Under the pieces are notes generated by a model. The model saw only the letters and a list, made by a program, of their open reading frames with translations. It was not told the DNA's origin and searched no databases. DNA of 64,000 bases from Quercus robur (taxonomy: Eukaryota > Streptophyta > Magnoliopsida > Fagales > Fagaceae), in assembly GCF_932294415.1 (NCBI RefSeq), contig NC_065543.1:697476-761475 (forward strand). The letters are read 5' to 3'. Shown here piece by piece: positions 34,944 through 45,442 of this stretch. Both the position numbers and the translations under genes were made by a program. Every line of letters begins with the position of its first letter. Positions within the stretch are counted from its first letter, which is position 1.

Positions 34944-35060
34944 ACTCTGAACTCCGCCACCAGCATCGATCCACAAGCATCCAGACCCATTTCCATCGAC
35001 CCACAAACTTTGATCTTCATCACTAGCACCGATCCACAAGCAACCAACACCAACACCAAT
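34944..35060. repeat. Degenerate minisatellite, right part
   Basis: Continuation of the CACCAGCATCGATCCACAAG repeat after the hAT-like insertion. Confidence 0.75.
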
Positions 35061-36024
35061 CTCTCTCTCTTTCTATTGGTTTGTTCGTGTGGGTGCGTTT
35101 GTGTATCTCTATGTTGATTTGTTTGTGTAAATGTGTTTGTGCGTATTAGAGGAAAAAGAAGATGAGGGGAGGAGAAGAGAAGTCTGAGATTGAATTCATT
35201 TTGCACATGGAGAAGAGAGAAAAAAAAGTACGAAATTATGAAATTAATAAAATAATAGTATGCAAAGCTATAGTAACAGTGTATATATACATTATTGCTG
35301 TAGCAAATGTGTAAATGTGTAAATATACACAGTTTTAGAAGGACTTATGTGGGAAGTTTTGTGGCTTAAATGTGTAAAATTCATCTCTTTTTCTATTATT
35401 TAAGAGTATACAAGAGCTGATGCAAATGCTCTAAGGAATTATTATTCCTCGGAATAAATAACTATTACATTACATTATTACAGTGCCTATTACCTTAGTT
35501 TTAAAAATCAAAATGGTTAAGGAACCGAAAATAGGTTCGATTTCCGGTTGAACCGATTGAACCGACCTTTTTATCCCGTTCAACTGTCAGTTTTACCGAA
35601 CTGGTTCCAAGTTCAATTTTCGGTTGAACCAATTGATCTGGTCCAATTTTAAAATAGTGTCTATTACAGTTTACCAAAAATGCCATTAATTCATTCTTCT
35701 ATGAAAAGTCAAATTAGGCGAGTAGAATAAAACTAATTACACGTTCATTTCTTATGTATAACTAATTCGCATATTAAAAATGGAGGGACTAGAGTCAAGA
35801 TCGATGGTTAGGAACCAAATCCGAATGGAAATTAATTTGAAGTCACGAGATTTGGTGTCTAGGAAATATAACAAGATAATCAAGTTGACCACCAAAATGA
35901 TCCATGCACAACCATAAAAAGGAGAGCCAATTGGAGTGTTAGACATTGCCTAAAATATGATTTGCATTAATGGCTTTCCCAACACTTCTCTAAACAATTG
36001 ATGAGGTCAAAATATTATATCTTA
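35061..36024. other. Intergenic DNA with a small inverted-repeat element
   Basis: The stretch 35,498-35,660 is dense in GGTTGAACCGATTGAACCG-type words and their complements between TTTTAAAA-like ends. It is probably a MITE. The rest is AT-rich with no gene. Confidence 0.5.
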
Positions 36025-36130
36025 CTGTGAGGGAGATGGCATATACGCTGTGAGACCCACTTGCTATGGGGGAGATGGCACATACACTGTGGGACCCAAC
36101 TGCTGTGAGGGAGATGACATATACACCGGA
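36025..36130. repeat. 39-bp tandem repeat, 2.7 copies
   Basis: Units start at 36,025, 36,064 and 36,103 with the shared core GGGAGATGGCATATAC ... TGTGGGACCCA. Confidence 0.9.
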
Positions 36131-36972
36131 TACACAATATAACATATCGATAGGGTCGACTAAATTTGATTCAACAAGGTTCAAATAGTGAGAATAATAC
36201 TTTCCTAGTGAGATAATCCCTGACTTATCTCTTAGCTTAGCACGGATCTCCTATCAACGCAGCTAACGGTTGCACAAATTTCATATCATCGTGACTGAAT
36301 TCCTAGAGCAATTCTAGATTGATGTAGATAATTGGTGCAAAGTTCTTCAATGCAACACACTTCAATGGATGAACCGGAAGTACAGGTTTTTAATCGATAA
36401 AGACATTATATCAAATTTTGTCAATCAACATTGAAGGTGTTTTTAAACTGGATCCTTTCGAATATTTAAAGTCTTTTTTTTTTTTTTGATTCCCTACTTA
36501 AAAGTAAAAGAGGAAACAAATTGCTAATATAGAAGGAAAATTGAATGTTAAAAAGTCTCCTAGAATCCATCTCTGAGCAGTGGACGTATACCATGTGAAA
36601 GAGATGGGTCGCAATGGAAGGCCCATATGCCCCCACTGGGCCATGAAGATGGAGTGGACCCAAAACCCAAACTCTTGGGTCTTACTGAAGACCTATCAAG
36701 GTTCTGTCAAATAACCATACTGCTTTTGCTTCTTGCCCATAGTGCAGACTATTATGAACACTGGGTTGTTGATGTGTAACTCATGCCATCCACAAGCATG
36801 GAAATTGTCTACAAATATGTATTTCACTAATACATTTTAATTTATACGAGGAACTTTGATTCTACTCCACTCAAAGATACATATCTGCCTTTTCCTTTCT
36901 TTCTTTGGGTCATGAATACAATTCCACCAAAATTTCAATAACTCTCAATTGACAATCTTCAACTCTCTCTGA
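36131..36972. other. Intergenic DNA downstream of RAP
   Basis: The segment 36,540-36,700 is a worn copy of the dispersed repeat seen at 22,966-23,130 (shared AAGTCTCCTA, GATGGAGTGG and CTGAAGACCT). No gene is seen. Confidence 0.55.
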
Positions 36973-39900
36973 TCAAGCAATGTTGCTGTTGCTTCCTCCT
37001 AGGTGGTCTTTGAGGATTTCTCTTAGGTAGTCTAGTTGCTCAGAGCTGCCTTGAAGTTCATCCCACTAGAAAAAATAGACCAAGAAAGCCATTTTATCAG
37101 TTGATTTAAATTGGGAAGAAACAAACAAATAACAAAAACAAAAGAGGGAGGGGAAACAAAAACAAACAGATGGACCATAATACTTCATCAGGACTTCAAT
37201 TACCTTGTCCAGAACATGTAAGAAATGGTATGCCATTGATAATAATCCACAATTCAATATAAAGACATTACAAAGTCATGTTTTGTTCTCATGAGATAGT
37301 CATAACTCAGAATCAACATGCTTATGAGGCAATTTAAAAATTGTATGGGCTAAATTTGTGCCCAGCTCAACAAATATTTGAAGATACGTAACACATAGTA
37401 GTTGCTCATGTCCAAGTCAAGCAGCCCTCTCTCTTATGCGGGACCAAAGATATCTCAATCAAGGCATACAGCCTCTAATGTGGGCAATTTTTGTGCACAA
37501 ATCACTTTAGTGAATACTGTATTGTTTGACAAATTTGGGAACAAAAGCAATAACAAAAATGCAGTGATGACAAAACCAAGCTAATATTTGGTGTACTAAG
37601 ATTGAAGAATTTTTCCATTGAGTAGACTTCCTGTTCTAGAATAGCTGGCCACAAATATGCATGGCAGGTCACCCAATAATAAGCAACTACCAAATAGAGA
37701 TCTAAATGAGTCCCTAATAATATGCCCATTTTCACTTGGTTATGCAATATGTACATAGGTTATAGGTGTCTTTACCAATAATGACTATGAACAAGATGTC
37801 TAAAGTGATACTGGGAAATGCTTTCATATTTTAATATGAGAATTATATATGTGAGTGGAAATCAAAATATAGAATTTTGAAAAAAAAAAAAGAAAAAAAA
37901 AATTGTCTTGTTCCAACTCAACTTTAGAGTCTGGAAGAATATTCACTCAATCCTATATTTCTAATGCAGTCTGGTGGTTGAGCGTAAGGCACTGTATGTA
38001 TGTATTTTAGGGGGTTGGACTTCGCTATAGAAGTAAGATCTTCAACAAGGGACATTGGTTCCAGATATACAACTTCTTTACTCTAGGGAAACTGTGTTCA
38101 TATTTTCATCCACAAAAATATGCTACTCTAATGTTTTCCTATTAATACAATACCGTTTTATCAAAGTGCCTATTCAACTAGAAAAATAAATAAACAAGAA
38201 GTCTAGATAAGAAGTCTGTGGTGTTCAGATTGTTTGGAGTTTATTGGCTGATGCCAAAGACAGTTGTTGATTTACTAGCTTGTTGGCAAGGGAGGTTTGG
38301 TCATCATTGAAATGGTGTTATTTTGATGGTTGCTCCTCATTGTTTGATGTGGTGTCTTTGGAGAAAGAGAAATGACTGAAGCTTTGAGGATTTTGAGAGC
38401 ACCTTGCCAGATCTTAAATTACTTTTCTTTTAAACTATATTGGATTGGATGACAGTTGTGGGAAGTTATAAACTATGTTCAGTTTGTTATTTGATAGATC
38501 ATTTTAATTTGCGTGCTTGATCGTATTGTCCACAGTTCTATGCATCCTGTATACTTGGAGTTGGTGACTTTCTTTTTTGGTCTCAATAAAAATTCTTTAT
38601 TTATCCACAAAAAAAAATAAAAAATAAAAAATTCTAGATAAGATGGCTCAATTGATAAAAGGGCTATTATACTGAACTCAACTAAGCCTTACCTTCAACT
38701 AAGGATCTATATTCATTAATTGGTGACTACGTTGTTTTACTAACTATAAGGTTGAATTTAATCAACTATTTTGTTGGCTTTATTCCATGCCAAATTTGCT
38801 TGTAATTCAGCATTTAGAAATCCTGTATTTAGGTGGGAATCATGTAAGGGTAGTGTGTAAGAGAGTGTGAAGAATAGCTCAAGATTGTGCACTCAATAAG
38901 GGACTCACAACTGGATCTTGCGACTTGCAAGTCACTAAAGGATGCACACGAGTGAAACATGCAGAGGAGCTGAGGAGTCATGCCAACAGTTGCACTATAG
39001 GACAAAAGTCTCAGGTTGGTCAAGCAGTTAGCTCGTGACTTGAACTCACGACTCAGTCCAGTCGCGAGGCCAAGTCGCCAGTCTACTCTGTTTGGGAAAA
39101 ACTAACTCTTCGCATTCTAAACACACACTAATATAAATATCCTTTATACCCACGAAATGTCAAGAGCTTCCAGAGAGAATTTTGAGAGATAAACCCTAAA
39201 GAAAAACAAGATTGACTCATCCACAATCTTCATCCTTTGATTCTCCAAATTCCTCTACTCTGAACTTCTCCATTGATACATCCTTGAGAGGTACATTAGC
39301 CAAAACTTTTTCTCATCATACCTATATCTGTAAGGAGGCTATTTGGTGCTTGGAAAACAGTTAGGAAGGGACCAATTGATATTGGTTGATGCTATGTGCT
39401 ATAGCGGGATCCGATAAGCTAGAGAAGACAAAGGTTTGGTGTAACCTCATTGGAGCAAGAAGCTTGGAGGGCTTAGGTATACTGGGTAGATTAGGTTTGG
39501 AAAGTCTTCTACTGTTCATGTATTCCAACTTTATTCTCTAGTGGATTATTGACCGCTTGGAAGGCGGCAGAGAGGTTTTACGCCGAGGACTTCGGTTTCC
39601 TCTTTGATAACACATCGCTGTGTTTTCTTTATGTTTGCATCTCTGTTCCTTTAATCTTTGCTATTTAATTTCTACTGTGGTTGTGATTTTATCTAGTTTA
39701 GATTGTTTTATCAATTCTGTTTTAGCTTATTTTCATATTCCACACATATATTGTTTGATAATAAGCTTGAATTGGTAATTTGTAATTTGGGGGTCTAAAC
39801 GTTCAAGGTGTTTTACACACTATTTAAACATTCACTTACTATCAATCTACTCAACTCTCCCTTCTCTAGGCTTGAAATTAATTGTGTAAAAGATTAGTTA

Positions 39901-42735
39901 ACAAAGCATGACATAAGTGGAGTTTATAAAAGGGACACCAAATATAGGTATAAAACTTTTCTATGAAAAATGGACTTAGCTATGGGTGTTTGGTGATCAC
40001 ATATATGTCCAATTGTCATGTTTGTTTGTTTCTGAATAACACCCGCCATTTTGAATTGTTTGACGGCCGTATCTATCTACTCATGTCATGTTGTGTTGAC
40101 GTGGTGCTCAAAGGTGAAAAGAAAAGGGTCTAGCGTAACCCAAATAATATCACACTACATGCATAAATGATGATTAAATTATATTTACCATTTATTTGAA
40201 GATAATCTTCTTCTTTGTATATCCATACAAACAGACACACACATGTGCATCTGTACATATATAAAGTGAGTGCCTAATTAGACATGGTGTAAGATTTGTT
40301 AGAAACACAGTCCATAACTTTTGTGGGACTATGTATATTGCCAGACACTGTTGATTACTTCTTCCCACTGCTTTCATGCATACAAAAGATCATCTTGATT
40401 GGAGATGAGGGGCTGTTCTATCTATAGAGTGCTCAAGGTTTATGATCTATAAGTAAAAACACCCATGCTTTCATTGCATGTGCATGTGCATGTGGCATGC
40501 ATATGTTGATATGGTAAAATTTTATATAACTGCAAACAGATTATTAAGCAAGGGCATAAATATAACTGAGCCAAAAAAGTCTCTTAAAGATGTTAACTTC
40601 TATCACCATTCTTTTTCTTTTTGGTCAAGGACTTCTTATGATTTTCAAAATGGTTTTATCATGCCATGTAAACCAAGTTGAGTGATGTCTGCTAAAGCAA
40701 AGAATTACAAATTTCAGGAAAATGTAAAACATGAAAATTCACCTCTTGATTTGACAATGAATAGACCTTCCAACCAGCAGCAGTAATGTAGCGGTGTTTC
40801 AGCATGGTATGTCCTAAAGGTGCCCCTGCAGAGATATGATTAATGGCAATCTAAATCATTAGTTGTTCAAATAACTCACTCAAATATCAGCAGACAGGAC
40901 ATGCTGTACTGTTATAAAAGTAGGCAATACTCACCAGTATTCCTTGAGAAATGAGTTGGCCCATCAATCTCCAAAGCAACCTTCTTATCAACCAAAACTG
41001 CATCTAAAGTATACCCATCCACAACATATTCTAGGACCCAATCGAGGCCAGTGCTAACGAGAAGACAAGCTACCTCCTTCTGAAATGATGAAGTTGTTTT
41101 CGTATTAAACCTCTTAGTTTTTCTTGCATGAGAAATTTTGTCCTCGAGAGCACTCCTTAGAGATAACTGAAGATGTGAGTACTCTAGCTTCAAGCATTGG
41201 TTCACAAGATGAACTTGAGAAGCAAACATGATATCCTCCCTATACTGCTCCGAAATCCTTTGCTCCTCGAAGTGGCTCAGGGTTCTCCATAAATGAGAAA
41301 AGAAATTCCGTTCCATTTGTCCAAAAACAGCATAAGACCAAGCTATATTTCCAAGTTGATCCCTATTGAAATTGAGGACAGGAGATCTTAAAGCTTGATC
41401 AGAATCAAGATCTTTATTGCTGTCCAAACTGCTATCTTCACAGAATTTAAATTGGCTAGCATTCTTGAAGACGTCATCTAAAGATTCAAGCAAAGGGTCA
41501 ACAGGCTCATGTAAAGAAGCAAAAGCCCACAAGACCTGAGCAAGTTCCTGCTCCTGGAAAGTGTGAATTATATCCGATGCCCTTTTTGACAATTCTGAAA
41601 AGAGTTCAGAAGCAGAGTGCTGCATTGAAGCAAAAGCACCCGCAACATTAGCAACATTCTGAGAATTGAATTCTGAAACTTTGGTTAAGGCCACCTCTGC
41701 AACTCTATCCATTTCTGATAGATAAAGAAGCTCACCTCCAATCTTGGACAATGCCCATGATATATTCGAGATACCTTGAGCTGAACATTCTGGTAAGGCC
41801 GTCATTGCAATACCCACAAGCATAGACATCTCTCTTTGACGGGCAAAAGCCAGCCTACGTGTTTCTGTCATTGAAACCTTCTCCATGTTCTTAGCAATAC
41901 GATGAAGAGCAGTAGCAATGTTAAAAGGAGAGAGAGGTGAGGGGCTTAAGCCTTTCCCAACAGCCATGATTGTGTCAGCAGTAACCTCCAACACTTCCTC
42001 TGCAGTCTGTGCTTCTATAATAGCTTTGTTCAAGTTAATTTCTTTCCTACGATCAGTGGGCCCCGAAAATTGGGACAACCTCTGAACAAGTTCTTCCATT
42101 GCCTTCTCCTTCTTCTCTTCAAACATCCCGCCCGCCATCATACTGACCTTCCTTTTTAGATCATCAATATCATCCAAATTTTCCATATCTTGCAATTCAA
42201 AGTCATCCTCCAAATCAGAATCCAAATCTTCTTCAACTTCCTTGAGTTTCCTATCAATTTTCTCATTGTTTACCAATTTCTTCTTCTTCTTTTTCTTTTT
42301 CTTCTTGACGGCAACCAAATCCTCCATTTTATGACTCAACCCCCTTGCTTCAATTGATCTGAGGGCAACCTTTCTTGCTCTCACACACCAATCCATTCCA
42401 TCAGTATCTTCCAACAGCCTAGACTTAATTTGTTTTTTCTTTTTCTTAGGAGGTTTAACATCCAAAGGATCAAGCTCCCCGAGGAACTCCAATTCCCAAT
42501 CCATACTACTTTCTTTTTCTTTTTCTTCATCACCACCATCAACACTCACTGAGCTAATAGCATGACTATCTCTACCTAAATTTATACAATTTCTTCTCAC
42601 AAAATCCAGCTCAGGTTTTCGAGTAAAAAACCCAGTTCTTACTTTTAGCATTGGAAGCTTATGAACTATCTTAGGATAAAAAAGGAAGGGTTTAAAGCAA
42701 GTTTGGTTAGGGAATGTGTTTAACAACCCTTCCAT
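36973..42735 (-). CDS. RAP: RAP-domain chloroplast RNA-binding protein, three exons
   Basis: Exons 42,735-40,935, 40,825-40,743 and 37,065-36,973 join in phase to 658 residues. This is close to Arabidopsis RAP (At2g31890, about 670), an octotricopeptide-repeat protein needed for chloroplast 16S rRNA maturation. The N-terminus has a basic plastid-transit-like leader. A lysine run lies near residues 143-153, then an acidic segment, then degenerate helical repeats ([50 protein letters not shown]). The RAP domain spans about 574-645: [38 protein letters not shown], then [18 protein letters not shown] on the last exon. The intron before that exon is 3.7 kb and full of transposon remnants. The first two introns' junctions keep the family sequence intact, so the gene looks functional. 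Confidence 0.93.
38213..38632 (+). mobile_element. 5'-truncated LINE in the last RAP intron
   Basis: The plus strand encodes degraded zf-RVT C-terminal sequence ([20 protein letters not shown], then CLWRKRND and [17 protein letters not shown]) with several stops. It ends in an A-rich tail at 38,609-38,632. The 11-base target duplication TCTAGATAAGA is at 38,202-38,212 and 38,633-38,643. It is antisense to RAP. Confidence 0.85.
38820..39830. mobile_element. Probable solo LTR in the last RAP intron
   Basis: The block contains words typical of a common plant LTR family: TAGCGGGATCCGATAAGCTA, GCAAGAAGCTTGGAGGGCTT and GCGGCAGAGAGGTTTTACGC. No internal coding domains or second LTR are present. The ends are approximate, and I could not find a convincing target duplication. 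Confidence 0.55.
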
Positions 42736-43137
42736 TGTTTCTCTTCCTAATTCCTATATCTTTCTTCTTCTTTTTCCTAAGCAAAATGATAAACACTAAA
42801 GAAACTAATTATCAAACAATGAGCAAGCAATTCAAATTACTTGCCCATGAAGAGAAATCACAAGGTGTTGAGAAAGTGAAACATACCCATTACTCAGAGT
42901 GTTGAGAAAACGGAAGCAGTAAAGCAAAAGCCCCACAAAGCTCTTCCCTTTAATTCGATGTTATTTTATAGCAAATTGTTGGAGCGTAGAACAGAGCAGA
43001 AGAAATGATATCACAGTCAGATATTTGAAGCTCTCTCAAGGCTCAACACAACGGATAAGAGAAGAAAGAGAGATTGGCTATGCTGTAGTTTGCAAAGTAA
43101 ACGGTGTCGTTTTTGCCTATTACGATTTATTTTAGAG
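42736..43137. promoter_or_regulatory. RAP upstream region
   Basis: The 5' leader and promoter of RAP should lie here. CT/AG-rich stretches near 42,750-42,775 and 43,045-43,075 are present. No clear TATA box can be singled out. A 62-codon plus-strand frame at 42,714-42,905 is probably chance. Confidence 0.4.
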
Positions 43138-43142
43138 ATATG

Positions 43143-44894
43143 TGTTAGGGTCATGTGGTTTGATATTGTCAATCATGCCAAATTATGTGTCTTTTATTGA
43201 GTTTTGATGTGTCTTAAAATTGTAATTGAAAACCAAATTGAAGACACAAGGTTTGCTCAAGAAAAGTTCAAGAAAAACACATTTTCAACACTTTTTTAGC
43301 ATATACCTTAATAGAAGTCTCGATACCTCTCGATAGCAACTCGATAGAAGTTGAAACTTACTGTCTCCTCGATAGCAACTTGATAGATCGAGATTTTGTT
43401 CTCGATAATAGCATCTCCATAGATCAAGCTTCACGGATCAGCAAAAATCAACAACGCGAAAAAGCTCATAACTTATTCATTTGAAACCCGAATTAAGATT
43501 CGTTTGAACCGGAATTTAAAGGACATCATAAACCATCTATTAGAGGGTTTTTTAGAGAGAGAAATACTCTGTTTATGCGGCTAGAGTTTTGTAACCAAGT
43601 TTTCTCTATTTCACCAAACCAAAGAGTCCTTACTGCGTTTCTTGTACGCCTTTGGGTTTTGTAACCAAGCAAATTCTCTAACATCAACATTGAAGATCTT
43701 AATGGCTTTTCTCTCTGAAGTTGATACAAGTGAACTACAACAATCAAAGGATTGTTGTGGAGTTAGTCACGTACTTGGGATTCATGCAAAGGGTTAGTCA
43801 CAAATTGGAAGTTTGTGTATCAAAGGAAAGAAGACTACTACAAGATCAAGTCCAATTGGGTATTGGAGTAAAGGTTTTGATGGAAAAATAGTATGGAGTG
43901 AATAAAAAATTGACTCCTAATGTATTCACTTGAGCATGATATTGAAGTGGCGAGAATCATTGAGTCCCACATAGGAAATGATAGAGAGTATGAGTTTATA
44001 TGCTCATGGGTTGGACATTGGGTTGAGCTTTAGGCATGTGTGGATTGGGCCCTCTTGTCCAAATAATAGTAATATTTTATTATTTTATTTCTTAAGTCAG
44101 TAAGTCTGTATACAACAGTTTTTTCTAAAATAGTGTGTTTGTTCAGTAACATATATTTTCATAGTCCCTCATTCATAAAATTTTTTTTAGAAAAACTCTC
44201 ACAAAGATAAAATATTTTATGCATTAATTTGAGTCAAAGAGAGAGAAAGAGACATAGAGTAGTTCATAGAGCACGGATCTTGTATGCTTCTCCTTTGTGC
44301 TGTAGATCATTTTATCCTAGGAGGCAGACGTCCATAAGTCTCAAAGCACCACAAATTGTGTGAGGGGCAAAATCTGCTTTAAGGAGATTGTGTCAAATAT
44401 AAGACTTGATCTGAATCATTCATTCTTCATGTATTTGGTCTGTAAGTTTTTAATTATTTGCAGATTTCTTCTTAGTATTTATTTTTTGCTTTTGCCTATC
44501 ACATCTATTTGTGTTATTACTTATATTTAAATATGTATGTTGTTATTTTTTGTTTAATCACAAAAGTAAAATTTTGAAATATATCCAACAGGTTCAACTA
44601 TAGGTTGGTATTCAGATAAGTCAGGGTAGTTAGTAAGATTCTTTATACTTGTAATCGCTTGATTGTTGATTAGTGGATTCTTGGGAGTGGTAACCTTAAA
44701 ATCACTCAATTGAATTTTTGCCTTGTGAGGTTTTTCCCATTTATCAACAAATCACCATATCTTATTTATTTTCCACTGCACTTAGTATTTTTGGTGATTT
44801 GTTGATGCCTTCACATTTTGCATGTAAATTGAATTTAATTAATCAACTTGGGTATTTGAATAATTAACTATGGTCAAGCTATCTTAACCCAACA
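43143..44894. mobile_element. Solo LTR (outer), interrupted by a second solo LTR
   Basis: It runs from TGTTAGGGTCATG to CTTAACCCAACA, with inverted TGTTAGG/CCCAACA ends. The flanks ATATG and ATATT match at four of five bases. It has (CTCGATAG)-like words at 43,318-43,420 and TACTTGTAATCGCTTGATTG near the right, as in plant copia-type LTRs. There are no coding domains. Removing the nested element leaves about 1,030 bp. Confidence 0.6.
43878..44590. mobile_element. Nested solo LTR
   Basis: It runs from TGATGGAAAAATAG to ATATATCCAACA (TG...CA) with flanks GGTTT and GGTTC. It contains GGGGCAAAATCTGCTTTAAG and GAGATTGTGTCAA, typical of plant copia LTRs. It splits the outer LTR at AAAGG^TTCAACTATAGG. 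Confidence 0.6.
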
Positions 44895-45442
44895 ATATTT
44901 TTTTTTCTTTTTTTCCTCAATTTGTTTCTCTATTTTTAAATGAAGGCATCAACATTGACAAAAATGTGATTAATGGGTCCAAAGGACTTTTATTTTACCC
45001 AAAAAAAAAAAAAAATTATTTTAACAGATTTATGCAATAGAGAAACAATGAAGGAATACACACAATAAAATCTGTGAATGACAATGAATTTCTTTTCTCT
45101 TTTTATTGTTTACAATATATGGGGAGGAGGATTTGAATCAGATTCTCCTCATGTGAAATTTACAGAAGCAATGAAGGAATGTGAAATTTACAAATTACAT
45201 AAAATAAAATATGTGAATGACTATGACTTTCTTTTCTTTTTTCAATAAATGGGGAGGGGTGATTCAGACCTAGGTTCTCTTTCATGAGACAACTGAGCAA
45301 TGCCATTAAGCTCTTCCTTTGTTGTTGGCAATGCCTCTGGTAAACAATGCAATATACATTTGCTACTAAGCTACCAGGTCATTGTTCTCTTTTTTTTTGA
45401 GTGAAGAATCAAATTGGAAAAAATAAGTTTGACTCATAACTC
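44895..45442. other. Intergenic DNA with SINE-like scraps
   Basis: Two stretches near 45,119-45,165 and 45,242-45,320 begin ATGGGGAGG and contain GATTTGAATCAGATTCTCC or TTCAGACCTAGGTTCTC. These resemble the complement of the B box of tRNA-derived SINEs (compare 51,163-51,232). No gene is seen. Confidence 0.35.

Noticed and set aside
42714..42905. 62-codon plus-strand frame at the RAP start
   Set aside because: It overlaps the RAP leader on the opposite strand and has no recognisable features.
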